Below the pieces are notes generated by a model. It saw only the letters and a program-made list of their open reading frames with translations. It had not been told where the DNA came from and made no database searches. Shown in pieces: positions 54,608 to 64,000 of a stretch of 64,000 nt of DNA; positions within the stretch are counted from its first letter, which is position 1, and the number at the start of each line of letters is the position of its first letter. The stretch is from assembly GCF_029675105.1 (NCBI RefSeq), contig NZ_JAQQFV010000002.1:310001-374000 (forward strand), in the 5' to 3' direction. The translations under genes were made by a program, and so were the position numbers. The stretch comes from Nocardia anocheti. Lineage in GTDB: Bacteria > Actinomycetota > Actinomycetes > Mycobacteriales > Mycobacteriaceae.

Positions 54608-55144
54608 TCAGACCCGGCTGGCGAGGTGCGCGGCCAGTTCGGCCAGGACACCCGACGCGACCGCGCGGAATTCCGGGGCGGGCACCAACCCGTCCGCGGC
54701 GATGTCGGCGCCGAGCACCGGCACCCGCGCGCACGCCCGCTCGACCACCTCCGCGCCGACATAGCCGAGCACCGTCGCCAAGGTGGCCACCGCGCCCTCG
54801 CCCCGGCCCGGCGCCGCCACCGTCAGCCACGCAGTGGGTTTCTCGTGGAGATCGGCGGTGCCGACGGTCCAATCGAGGAGGTTCTTCATGCTGCCCGGCA
54901 GGGTGCCCGCGTATTCGGGCGTGCAGATGAGCACCGCGTCGGCCGCGCCCAGCTCGGCGCGCAGCGCGGTGACCTCGGGATAGTCGTCCGGATCGGCACC
55001 GGGGACGAAGGCGGGTAGCGCGCGCAGGCCGTCGTAGAGGTGGGTCTCGATCCCGGGCGGCGCCACCGCGGCGACGGTGCGCAGGGCCGCGGTATTGGTC
55101 GAGCCGTTCCTGGTGCTGCCCGAGATCAGCAGAATTCTGGTCAC
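54608..55144 (-). CDS. NADPH-dependent FMN reductase
   Basis: 178 residues, flavodoxin-like. ILLISGSTRNGSTNTAALRT at the phosphate loop, and CTPEYAGTLPGSMKNLLDWT. Reduces FMN, quinones or chromate in relatives. GTG at 55144 chosen because it starts the fold; the upstream frame runs into the rplA terminator. Confidence 0.87.
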   Translation of the reverse strand: MTRILLISGSTRNGSTNTAALRTVAAVAPPGIETHLYDGLRALPAFVPGADPDDYPEVTALRAELGAADAVLICTPEYAGTLPGSMKNLLDWTVGTADLHEKPTAWLTVAAPGRGEGAVATLATVLGYVGAEVVERACARVPVLGADIAADGLVPAPEFRAVASGVLAELAAHLASRV

Positions 55145-55190
55145 ATTCGGGCACAACCGGCGGACGCGGCCGAAAAGTCCCCGGAAAACC

Positions 55191-55223
55191 GCGAGGGTGG
55201 GAACGCAGTGCGTTCCCACCCTC
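55191..55223 (-). terminator. Strong terminator of rplA
   Basis: A perfect 16-bp inverted repeat (CGAGGGTGGGAACGCA and complement) with a one-base centre, 33 bases past the rplA stop. Confidence 0.75.
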
Positions 55224-55256
55224 GTGGTCGATCAGGAGCTACCTGTCAGCTGAAGC

Positions 55257-55970
55257 TCACGCGTCCTCGTCGAGGAGGTTGCGGGTGCGGTTCGGGTCCA
55301 CCGGGATGCCCGGTCCGGTGTTGGTCGAAACCGTGATCTTCTTGACGTAGCGACCCTTGGCGGTCGACGGCTTCACACGCAGGATCTCGTCCAGCGCGGC
55401 GCCGTAGTTCTCCACCAGCTTGGCGTCGTCGAACGAGGCCTTGCCGATGACGAAGTGCAGGTTGGCCTGCTTGTCGACACGGAAGTTGATCTTGCCGCCC
55501 TTGATGTCGGCGACGGCCTTGGTCACGTCGGGGGTGACCGTGCCCGTCTTCGGGTTCGGCATCAGACCACGCGGGCCCAGGACACGCGCGATGCGGCCGA
55601 CCTTGGCCATCTGGTCCGGGGTGGCGATCGCGGCGTCGAAGTCCAGCCAGCCGCCCTGGATCCGCTCGATCAGGTCCTCGGCGCCCACGGCGTCGGCACC
55701 GGCGGCCTCGGCCTCGGCGGCCTTCTCGCCGACGGCGAACACGATGACGCGAGCGGTCTTACCGGTGCCGTGCGGCAGGTTGACGGTGCCGCGGACCATC
55801 TGGTCGGCCTTACGGGGATCGACGCCGAGACGAACGGCGACCTCGACGGTCGCGTCGGTCTTGGTGGTCGAGGTCTCCTTGGCCAGGCGCGCGGCGGCCA
55901 GCGGGGAGTACAGCTTGTCGCGATCGACCTTCTCAGCAGCGGCGAGATACGCCTTGCTTCGCTTTGCCAT
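55257..55970 (-). CDS. rplA: 50S ribosomal protein L1
   Basis: 237 residues: [35 protein letters not shown], and [21 protein letters not shown]1 stalk of the large subunit, also a likely self-repressor. Starts 77 bp after rplK. Confidence 0.97.
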   Translation of the reverse strand: MAKRSKAYLAAAEKVDRDKLYSPLAAARLAKETSTTKTDATVEVAVRLGVDPRKADQMVRGTVNLPHGTGKTARVIVFAVGEKAAEAEAAGADAVGAEDLIERIQGGWLDFDAAIATPDQMAKVGRIARVLGPRGLMPNPKTGTVTPDVTKAVADIKGGKINFRVDKQANLHFVIGKASFDDAKLVENYGAALDEILRVKPSTAKGRYVKKITVSTNTGPGIPVDPNRTRNLLDEDA

Positions 55971-56047
55971 GTTTCTCTGTCCTTAACGTTTCGAGTTCAG
56001 ATGTGGTGTACGGGTCTGGCCGACCCTCCCACCTGGAGCAGATTCGC

Positions 56048-56482
56048 TCAGCCTTCGACGGTGATACCCATCGAACGCGCGGTACCGGCGATGATCTTCG
56101 CGGCCTGATCGAGATCGGTGGCGTTGAGATCCTCGGCCTTGGTCTTGGCGATCTCCCGGACCTGGTCCATGGTGACCTTGGCGACCTTGGTCTTGTGCGG
56201 CTCGGCCGAGCCCTTCTGCACACCGGCGGCCTTGAGCAGCAGCTTGGCGGCGGGCGGGGTCTTCAGCTTGAAGTCGAACGTCCGGTCCTCGTACACCGAG
56301 ATCTCGACCGGGATGACGTTGCCACGCTGCGACTCGGTCGCGGCGTTGTACGCCTTGCAGAACTCCATGATGTTGACGCCGTGCTGACCGAGCGCGGGGC
56401 CGACCGGAGGGGCCGGGTTCGCGGCGCCGGCCTGGATCTGCAGCTTGATGATCCCGGCGAGCTTCTTCTTCTTGGGGGGCAT
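56048..56482 (-). CDS. rplK: 50S ribosomal protein L11
   Basis: 144 residues: [37 protein letters not shown]. Forms the GTPase centre. ATG at 56482 with GGAAGAAAG upstream. Precedes rplA in the normal order. Confidence 0.97.
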
Positions 56483-56682
56483 CTTTCTTCCTTGGGTTTC
56501 GGGTTCCTTACGGTTGCCGTAAGCCTGTTGCGGGATCGCTCCCGCGCCGGGTCCAAACCCGGCATTCGCGCACGACCGCACCGCCGGGCGGAAAACGCCT
56601 GGCGCGGGTCTGCACACGAACTGTCACACTCTACCGAACCGCGACGCGGACGCCGCAGGCGGGGAGGTGCGATAAACAGCAA

Positions 56683-56704
56683 CGGCACCGCCGAGGCGGT
56701 GCCG
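56683..56704 (-). terminator. Terminator of nusG
   Basis: CGGCACCGCC pairs with GGCGGTGCCG around GA, 21 bases past nusG. T-rich TTGCTGTTTATC follows on the minus strand. Confidence 0.7.
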
Positions 56705-56724
56705 CTACCGAAAGCTGGATCGAG

Positions 56725-58025
<1,301 letters not shown>

Positions 58026-58056
58026 GTCGATCCTTCCTCGTCGCTGGCATTCAGGG

Positions 58057-58129
<73 letters not shown>

Positions 58130-58327
58130 TCGGTTGGACCGGCCTGAGCCGCTACGTCCAACCACAGTCGATATTAATTTATCGAGCCCTGGTGTCACAC
58201 AACATGCGCGCCGCCTTCGAGGGGAGCCAGCTCCCCGGGAAGATCAGCGCGCAGCAGCCGGTGACCCCAGAGCTCCGAGTGTACGGTACCGCGTGCGGTA
58301 TTCGCCAATCCGGGGCAGGTGTCCAGG

Positions 58328-59419
58328 TCAGGACAGCTGAACGGTTGCCGTGGCGCGTCCGAAGATCTTCTTCCCCGCCGACTTCGCCGTGATGGCGACG
58401 ACAGCGGTGCGCGATTCCGGATCCACCGATTTCACCTTACCGGTGAATTCCACCTCGGCCGGAGCCTCCGCGCCGACATAGACCGGACTGGTGAAGCGCA
58501 CGTTGTACTCCTTGACCGCGCCCGGGTCGCCCAGCCACGAGGTGACGAAACCGCCGCCGAGGCCCATCGTGAGCATCCCGTGGGCGACCACGTCGTCCAG
58601 GCCGACCAGTTCGACGATCTCGTCGCTCCAGTGGATCGGATTGGCGTCGCCGGAGACTCCGGCGTAGTTCACCAGGTCGCCACGGGTCAGGCGCACCGTG
58701 CGCGGAGGCAGTTCGTCCCCGGCGGCGACGCTGTCGAAGGACAGGGCGTGCGTGCTGACGGTCGGGGCCGGGGCCTTGGTGACCGGGTCGGGGGCGATCG
58801 GGACGTCGGCGGGGGCGTGGTGCGCGGGCTCGTCCTCGCCCAGGCCGTGCATGAGCACATTACGGACCGCGTCCGACATCCTGGGATCGATGTCACCGCC
58901 GCTGCGACCGATGAGCGTGGTGTAGGTGGTGAGCACCAGCTCGTCGTCCTGGGCGGTGACGATGTTCTTCGTCACGATGATGTCGCCGCCGAAGGCCTGC
59001 CGGAACGAATGCAGGTACACATCGCAGGTCAGCTGGTCACCCACGCGGATCGGGCGGTGGAATTCCAGGATCTGGTCGGTCTGCATGATCTGGCTCAGGT
59101 CGTAGCCGGTGACGATCTGCTCGAACAGCTTGCGCTGGGCCAGGATGCCGACCAGGGAGATGAAGGTGAGCGGGGCGAGCAGGCCGTCGTAGCCGTGTTC
59201 GCGCGCGGCGTCCTCCTCCCAGTGCACCGGGTGGTAGTCCTGCACGGCGCGGGCGTATTCGCGCACCTTCTCGCGGCCGACCTCGTAGAAGTCGTCGACG
59301 CGGTAGTGGTGGCCGACCATCGCCGCCGCGTGCGCGGCGGGATCGAACGGTGCGGCGGGTGCGGCGGAGACCGCTTCGTCAGTTCCGGTGTTCAGTGTCA
59401 CAAGGGGGACCTTACTCAC
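58328..59419 (-). CDS. Fused HadA/HadB (3R)-hydroxyacyl-ACP dehydratase
   Basis: 363 residues. The N-terminal half matches HadA (HYRVDDFYEVGREKVREYAR, GLLAPLTFISLVG), the C-terminal half matches HadB (VNYAGVSGDANPIHW, GKKIFGRATATVQL). It dehydrates acyl intermediates in mycolic acid elongation. In mycobacteria hadA, hadB and hadC are separate genes here; HadC is absent. Both halves hold a D-x4-H pair (QDYHPVHW and GDANPIHW). The position of HadA Cys61 is Ser. Start ATG at 59419. Confidence 0.93.
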   Translation of the reverse strand: MSKVPLVTLNTGTDEAVSAAPAAPFDPAAHAAAMVGHHYRVDDFYEVGREKVREYARAVQDYHPVHWEEDAAREHGYDGLLAPLTFISLVGILAQRKLFEQIVTGYDLSQIMQTDQILEFHRPIRVGDQLTCDVYLHSFRQAFGGDIIVTKNIVTAQDDELVLTTYTTLIGRSGGDIDPRMSDAVRNVLMHGLGEDEPAHHAPADVPIAPDPVTKAPAPTVSTHALSFDSVAAGDELPPRTVRLTRGDLVNYAGVSGDANPIHWSDEIVELVGLDDVVAHGMLTMGLGGGFVTSWLGDPGAVKEYNVRFTSPVYVGAEAPAEVEFTGKVKSVDPESRTAVVAITAKSAGKKIFGRATATVQLS

Positions 59420-59466
59420 CGGTCAATTCGACATTCGCCCAAGGGGTGGCCGGACGGAACGCGAAA

Positions 59467-59502
59467 AAGCCGAAGGCCGGACTCTCGTCCGGCCTTCGGC
59501 TT
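59467..59502 (-). terminator. Terminator of rpmG
   Basis: A 15-bp perfect stem (AAGCCGAAGGCCGGA and complement) around CTCTCG, 20 bases past rpmG and followed on the minus strand by a T run (GGCTTTTTCGC). Confidence 0.85.
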
Positions 59503-59521
59503 GGAAATCTGAGGTGCTGAA

Positions 59522-59692
59522 TCAGCGCGACTCGCGGTGCGCCCGGTGGGTTCCGCAGTTCGGGCAGAACTTCTTCAGCTCGAGGCGATCCGGGTCGTTA
59601 CGCCGGTTCTTCTTGGTGATGTAGTTGCGGTGCTTGCACTCTTCGCAGGCCAAGGTGATCTTTGGCCGGACATCGGTGGACTTCGCGGCCAC
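59522..59692 (-). CDS. rpmG: 50S ribosomal protein L33
   Basis: 56 residues. [20 protein letters not shown] and [17 protein letters not shown] give four Cys, the zinc-binding form. GTG start with GAAAG upstream. Next to tRNA-Met, as in mycobacteria. Confidence 0.95.
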   Translation of the reverse strand: MAAKSTDVRPKITLACEECKHRNYITKKNRRNDPDRLELKKFCPNCGTHRAHRESR

Positions 59693-59728
59693 GATATGCC
59701 TTCTTTCCGGTCTGGGCTGAGTCGTTAT

Positions 59729-59804
59729 TGGTAGCGATGGCCGGACTTGAACCGGCGACACAACGATTATGAGTCGTTTGCTCTACCGACTGAGCTACAC
59801 CGCC
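59729..59804 (-). tRNA. tRNA-Met, elongator (anticodon CAT)
   Basis: 76 bases including an encoded CCA. Anticodon arm ACGACTCATAATCGT lacks the three G-C pairs of initiator tRNA, so elongator. Terminal pair is G-U. Confidence 0.93.
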
Positions 59805-59863
59805 ACGGCGGACCTATTACGGTGATGCCGGCGGGAAAGTCGGTCACCACCGGCAATCCGGCG

Positions 59864-59936
59864 AGCCCCCTAACGGAATCGAACCGTTGACCTTTTCCTT
59901 ACCATGGAAACGCTCTGCCGACTGAGCTAAGGGGGC
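59864..59936 (-). tRNA. tRNA-Thr (anticodon GGT)
   Basis: 73-base cloverleaf: acceptor GCCCCCT/AGGGGGC, anticodon arm TTTCCATGGTAAGGAAA, T arm AACGGTTCGATTCCGTT. CCA not encoded. Confidence 0.94.
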
Positions 59937-60203
59937 ATGACTACGTGGCACAGAGTCTGTATCGGCGGGCCGATCAGCGCGACCCCGTGCTCCGGCGTCC
60001 TGAAGAAGATTACACACTACCTACCAAGAGCACCAAATCGCCAGCTCAAGCCAGATTTTTGGCCCAGGCAACCCACTGATCACGCGAGCACATGGGTAAC
60101 TCCGCAGCCACCTCCCCGCCGAGCGGCACACGACGCGAGTCCGACGACGAACCGCCGAGCTACCGGACGACACGCAGAAACCGCAGAGAGGCGGTACAGC
60201 AAA

Positions 60204-60235
60204 GAACCCCGCCGATCTGATGATCGACGGGGTTC
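60204..60235 (-). terminator. Terminator after tRNA-Tyr; describes the 59937-60239 gap
   Basis: GAACCCCG...GATC pairs with GATC...CGGGGTTC (one mismatch), directly after tRNA-Tyr, then TTTGCTG on the minus strand. The remaining 260 bases to tRNA-Thr should hold its promoter; I see no gene. Confidence 0.7.
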
Positions 60236-60239
60236 GATG

Positions 60240-60322
60240 TGGCAGATGTAGGATTCGAACCTACGTAGGCTCTCGCCGACAGATTTACAGTCTGCTCCCA
60301 TTGGCCGCTCGGGCAATCTGCC
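60240..60322 (-). tRNA. tRNA-Tyr (anticodon GTA)
   Basis: 83 bases with the long variable arm of class II. Acceptor GGCAGAT/ATCTGCC, anticodon arm CAGACTGTAAATCTG, T arm GTAGGTTCGAATCCTAC. CCA not encoded. Confidence 0.95.
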
Positions 60323-60500
60323 TTGTGCGCCGTCTCCGGTGCGCTGAGAAGCTTACAACGAACCCTCCCCCGCAATGCAAACCGCCTGCACAGCACCCCT
60401 GCGAGCAGTGGCGCGACCCCCGGGCGGGTACAACTGTCTCGGTGGCCGGTAGACCTCCGGCCCCCGGAGTTTGCCGGACCTTCAGGGACAGGAGCGCAGT

Positions 60501-60992
60501 GTGGCTGATTCGTCATTCGACGTGGTGAGCAAGGTCGATCGGCAGGAGGTCGACAATGCGCTGCACCAGGCGGAGAAGGAGCTGAACTCCCGCTACGACT
60601 TCAAGGGCACCGACGCCTCGATCGCCTGGTCCGGCGAGGAGGCCATCGTGCTGACCGCCAATGCCGAGGAGCGGGTCAAGGCCGCGCTCGAGGTGTTCAA
60701 GGAGAAGCTGATCCGACGCGACATCTCGCTCAAGGCGTTCGACGCGGGCGAGGCGCAGCCCTCGGGCAAGGTGTTCAAGATCACCGGCACGCTGGTGCAG
60801 GGCATCGACACCGAGAAGGCCAAGAAGATCAGCAAGAAGATCCGCGACGAGGGCCCCAAGGGCGTGAAGGCGCAGATCCAGGGCGAGGAGCTGCGGGTGA
60901 GCAGCAAGAAGCGCGACGACCTGCAGGCGGTGATCTCGCTACTCAAGGGCGAGGACTTCGGCATCGCCCTGCAGTTCGTGAACTACAGGTAG
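60501..60992 (+). CDS. YajQ family nucleotide-binding protein
   Basis: 163 residues. Family marks: [32 protein letters not shown], and [20 protein letters not shown]. YajQ proteins bind cyclic di-GMP or nucleotides in some species. GTG start at 60501 with AGGAG upstream. Converges on htpX with a 17-bp gap. Confidence 0.93.
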   Translation: MADSSFDVVSKVDRQEVDNALHQAEKELNSRYDFKGTDASIAWSGEEAIVLTANAEERVKAALEVFKEKLIRRDISLKAFDAGEAQPSGKVFKITGTLVQGIDTEKAKKISKKIRDEGPKGVKAQIQGEELRVSSKKRDDLQAVISLLKGEDFGIALQFVNYR

Positions 60993-61009
60993 TTCACGGG
61001 TGGCGGCGC

Positions 61010-61873
61010 TCAGTGCCGGTGGGTGCCGCCAGCCATCTCCTCCAGGCGCCGGATGCGTTCTTCCATCGGCGGGTGCGTGGAGTACCAGCGCGCGATGCGG
61101 TCGCCCGCGCGGAACGGGTTGGCGATCATCAGGTGCGATTCGCTGGTGAGCTTGGGGTCCGGTGGGAGTGGGGCCACCTGAACGCCGCGTTCGATCTTGC
61201 GCAGCGCCGAGGCCAGGGCCAGCGGGTCGCCGGTGAGTTCGGCACCGGACTGGTCGGCCTGGTACTCGCGCGACCGCGACACCGCCATCTTGATCAGGCC
61301 CGCGGCGAGCGGGCCGAGCAGCGAGACCAGCAGCACCCCGATGATGTTCGGTCCCTGCCCGTCGCGGCCGCCGAAGGACCCGGCGAACAGCGCCATATTG
61401 GCCAGGCCGGTGATCACCGAGGCCATCGCGCCCGCCACCGACGAGATCAGGATGTCGCGGTTGTAGACATGCGAGAGCTCGTGACCGAGCACCGCGCGCA
61501 ACTCCCGCTCATCGAGCAGTTGCAGGATGCCGCTGGTACAGCAGACCGCCGCGTGGCGCGGGTTGCGGCCGGTGGCGAAGGCGTTGGGCGCGTTGGTGGG
61601 GCTGATGTAGAGCCGGGGCATGGGCTGGCGCGCCGCGGTCGCGAGCTCGCGCACGATCCGGTAGATGACCGGGGCCTCCAGCTCGCTGACCGGTTGCGCG
61701 TGCATGGCCTTCAACGCGAGCTTGTCGCTGTTGAAGTAGGCGTAGGCGTTCATGCCGACGGCCAGCACGATCGAGATGATCAGGATCGTCGGACTGCGGA
61801 ACATCGCCCCGATGGCGACGATCAACGCCGACATCCCGACCATCAACCCGAACGTCTTGATCCCATTGGGCAT
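61010..61873 (-). CDS. htpX: Membrane zinc protease HtpX
   Basis: 287 residues, M48 peptidase with N-terminal membrane helices ([33 protein letters not shown]). Zinc motif HELSH and third ligand SREYQAD. Degrades damaged membrane proteins. 36 bp after grcC1, same order as in mycobacteria. The start may differ by a few residues. Confidence 0.93.
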   Translation of the reverse strand: MPNGIKTFGLMVGMSALIVAIGAMFRSPTILIISIVLAVGMNAYAYFNSDKLALKAMHAQPVSELEAPVIYRIVRELATAARQPMPRLYISPTNAPNAFATGRNPRHAAVCCTSGILQLLDERELRAVLGHELSHVYNRDILISSVAGAMASVITGLANMALFAGSFGGRDGQGPNIIGVLLVSLLGPLAAGLIKMAVSRSREYQADQSGAELTGDPLALASALRKIERGVQVAPLPPDPKLTSESHLMIANPFRAGDRIARWYSTHPPMEERIRRLEEMAGGTHRH

Positions 61874-61909
61874 GGTTGTGCAACGAGGGCCGCGCGGGGA
61901 AAGTTCCAG

Positions 61910-62932
61910 CTACCCGACGCGCTCGATAGTGTAGCGGACCAGGCGGGTGAGCGCGTCGTTGGCCGGACCACCGGGCAGGGCGGCCAGTTCGGCGTCGGCC
62001 AGGTCGGCGTAGGACCGCAGCTTCTCCTTGGCCTTCGCCATGCCGGGTGAGCGGCGCAGCAGCTCGAGCGCCTCGTCGACCTCGGCGTCGGTTTCCAGCG
62101 GGCGCGCCAGCAGGGTACGCAGGCGCTCGCCGTCGGCGCCGGACTCGCGCAGCGCGTAGAGCACCGGCAGGGTGTGCACGCCCTCGCGCAGGTCGGTGCC
62201 GGGGGTCTTGCCGGACTGCTCGGACGAGGACGAGATGTCGATGATGTCGTCGGAGATCTGGAAGGCGGTGCCGACCGCGTCACCGAGGCGGGCCAGCCGT
62301 TCGACGTGCTCGCCGCCGGCGCCGGAGAAGGTGCCGCCGAAGCGGCCCGCGGCGGCGATGAGCGAGCCGGTCTTCTCCCACACCACGCGCAGGTAGTGCT
62401 CGACCGGGTCCTGGGACTTCTTGGCGCCCATGGTCTCCCGCATCTGGCCGGTGACCAGTTCGGCGAAGGTCTCGGCGATGATGCGCACCGCGTCGGGGCC
62501 GAGGGTGGAGGTCAGCCGGGAGGCGTGGGCGAACAGGTAGTCACCGGAGAGGATGGCGATGGAATTGCCCCAGCGCGCGTTGACGCTCACCGCGCCGCGC
62601 CGCTGCGGGGCCTCGTCCATGACGTCGTCGTGATAGAGCGTGGCCAGGTGCACCAGTTCCACCACGGTGCCCGCGGTGACCAGGGCCGGGTCGGTGGGGT
62701 TGGGGCCGAGCTGACCGGTGAGCAGGGTGAACAGTGGACGGAAGCGTTTGCCTCCGGCGCGGGCCAGATGCAGGGCCGCTTCCTGGAGGAAGTCCTCGCC
62801 GTCGGAGAGTTCGTCGACGAGCAGCTTCTCGACCGCGGCCAGCCCGTCACGCACGGTGGCCGCGAGTTCGGGATCGACGAGATCTACCCCGGCAACCACG
62901 GTGCTCTCGTCGCTCACAGCCGATGTGCTCAT
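61910..62932 (-). CDS. grcC1: Polyprenyl diphosphate synthase GrcC1
   Basis: 340 residues. Both Asp-rich motifs are seen: DDVMDE near residue 110 and DDIID near 235, with LARAGGKRFRP upstream. It makes the long isoprenoid tail, probably for menaquinone, given the divergent menJ and the mycobacterial order. Confidence 0.92.
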   Translation of the reverse strand: MSTSAVSDESTVVAGVDLVDPELAATVRDGLAAVEKLLVDELSDGEDFLQEAALHLARAGGKRFRPLFTLLTGQLGPNPTDPALVTAGTVVELVHLATLYHDDVMDEAPQRRGAVSVNARWGNSIAILSGDYLFAHASRLTSTLGPDAVRIIAETFAELVTGQMRETMGAKKSQDPVEHYLRVVWEKTGSLIAAAGRFGGTFSGAGGEHVERLARLGDAVGTAFQISDDIIDISSSSEQSGKTPGTDLREGVHTLPVLYALRESGADGERLRTLLARPLETDAEVDEALELLRRSPGMAKAKEKLRSYADLADAELAALPGGPANDALTRLVRYTIERVG

Positions 62933-63077
62933 TCTCTTCTCCCAGTGATGCGTCCGACCCCGACGGGTAGCAACCTAGCGTGTTCCGGGGCCCACGCCGA
63001 TGAACACCGTCACACACTGACTATTCCCGGTGTACCCGACACTCTCGCACAGCCGCCGCGGGTGCCAGTATTGAGCC

Positions 63078-64000
63078 ATGGGTTCACCGGATCTCACCCC
63101 CGCCGACCGCGCTCCCCTGCCCGCCGCCGTCGAGGTGCTGGTGGTCGGAGCGGGTCCCGCGGGCTCGGCGTCGGCGGCCTGGGCCGCCCGGGCCGGTCGC
63201 GATGTCCTGCTGCTCGACGCGGCGGTCTTCCCGCGCGACAAGACCTGCGGCGACGGGTTGACGCCCCGCGCCACCGCCGAGCTCGAGCACCTGGGCCTGG
63301 GCGAATGGGTGCGCGCGCACACGGTGAACCACGGTCTGCGGATGGCCGGTTTCGGCCGCGAGGCGCTGCTGCCGTGGCCGGGCGGCTCGTTCCCAACCTA
63401 CGGAAGTGCCGTCCCCCGAACCGAACTCGACGACAAACTGCGCGAGACCGCGATCAAGTCGGGCGCTCGGATGGTCGACGGCGCGAAGGTCGTCGAGGTG
63501 CTGCGCGAGGGCGAGCGGGTCACCGGGGTGAGGGTACGTCTCGGTGACGACACCCACACTGTGCGATGCGAGATCCTGGTGGTCGCCGACGGCGTGCGCT
63601 CCCCCGTCGGCAAGCAGTTGGGCCGCACCTGGCATCGCCGCTTCGCCTACGGCACCGCCGCGCGCGCCTACATCAAGTCCGCGCGCAGCGACGACCAGTG
63701 GATCTCCTCGCACCTGGAACTGCGCAACGCCGACAACGAGCTGATCCCCGGTTACGGCTGGATCTTCCCGCTCGGCAACGGCGAGGTGAACATCGGCGTC
63801 GGCTCGCTGGCGACCGAGGCCAGGCCCTCGCACATCGCGCTCAAGCCGCTGCTCGAGCACTACACCCGGCTGCGTCGCGAGGAATGGCAGTTCGAGGGCG
63901 AATTGCGCGCGGTGGCCTCGGCGCTGCTGCCGATGGGCGGCGCGGTCTCCGGCGTGGCCGGGCCGAACTGGGTGCTGGTCGGTGACGCGGCGGGCTGTGT
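63078..64000 (+). CDS. menJ: Geranylgeranyl reductase family MenJ (3' part cut by window edge)
   Basis: 307 codons visible from ATG 63078. FAD motif VVGAGPAGSASAAWAARAG, family motif CGDGLTPRATAEL, and GDAAGC at the edge. In mycobacteria MenJ saturates one double bond of the menaquinone tail. Divergent from grcC1 across 145 bp, which likely holds both promoters. Confidence 0.9.
   Translation, partial: MGSPDLTPADRAPLPAAVEVLVVGAGPAGSASAAWAARAGRDVLLLDAAVFPRDKTCGDGLTPRATAELEHLGLGEWVRAHTVNHGLRMAGFGREALLPWPGGSFPTYGSAVPRTELDDKLRETAIKSGARMVDGAKVVEVLREGERVTGVRVRLGDDTHTVRCEILVVADGVRSPVGKQLGRTWHRRFAYGTAARAYIKSARSDDQWISSHLELRNADNELIPGYGWIFPLGNGEVNIGVGSLATEARPSHIALKPLLEHYTRLRREEWQFEGELRAVASALLPMGGAVSGVAGPNWVLVGDAAGC

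Overview
This 64 kb window comes from a high-GC actinomycete of the order Mycobacteriales, most likely Nocardia. The pointers are a fused HadA/HadB dehydratase, an MceG ATPase beside rplJL, paired DUF3558 lipoproteins, a mycofactocin cluster, and translation and transcription gene order matching Mycobacterium. The genus is an inference from gene content; no rRNA gene is present. I see no prophage, insertion sequence or CRISPR array.

Layout. 1-1190: start of a GAF-domain regulator cut by the window edge. 1296-5926 (minus): mycofactocin genes mftA, a single frame joining mftB and mftC, mftF and mftG; mftD and mftE are missing from their usual place. 6135-7866 (plus): a TetR regulator and a KshB-like reductase preceded by a KstR-type box. 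7874-15772: accessory genes (DNA glycosylase, racemase-like enzyme, ferredoxin reductase, SPW membrane protein with TetR, MFS pump with XRE regulator, F420-type oxidoreductase) ending in two decayed genes. 15906-20308 (minus): str operon rpsL-rpsG-fusA-tuf. 20579-42079: mixed metabolism, including two lipoproteins, hppD with a divergent Lrp regulator, a membrane Ser/Thr kinase, an acyl-ACP thioesterase, FprB, a MerR/aldo-keto reductase pair, an AhpD-GNAT fusion with a pirin, an SRPBCC/ArsR pair, a flavin monooxygenase, a formate/nitrite channel and a Fic protein. 42143-60322 (minus, with a few insertions): rpoC, rpoB, mceG, rplL, rplJ, rplA, rplK, nusG, secE, tRNA-Trp, hadAB, rpmG, tRNA-Met, tRNA-Thr, tRNA-Tyr. 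60501-64000: yajQ, htpX, grcC1 and the start of menJ.

How the genes work together. Most of the minus-strand bulk is the core gene-expression machinery, separated by strong stem-loop terminators. The accessory left part centres on redox chemistry: mycofactocin (a peptide-derived redox cofactor), a Rieske-oxygenase-type reductase, ferredoxin reductases and F420-type proteins. The right end joins mycolic-acid dehydration (HadAB) to menaquinone synthesis and modification (GrcC1, MenJ).

Most notable: the in-frame mftB-mftC fusion with mftD/mftE absent; the KstR-type box; HadAB with a catalytic-type Asp/His pair in both halves and Ser at the HadA Cys61 position; the AhpD-GNAT fusion; and a pseudogene made by one in-frame TAA.
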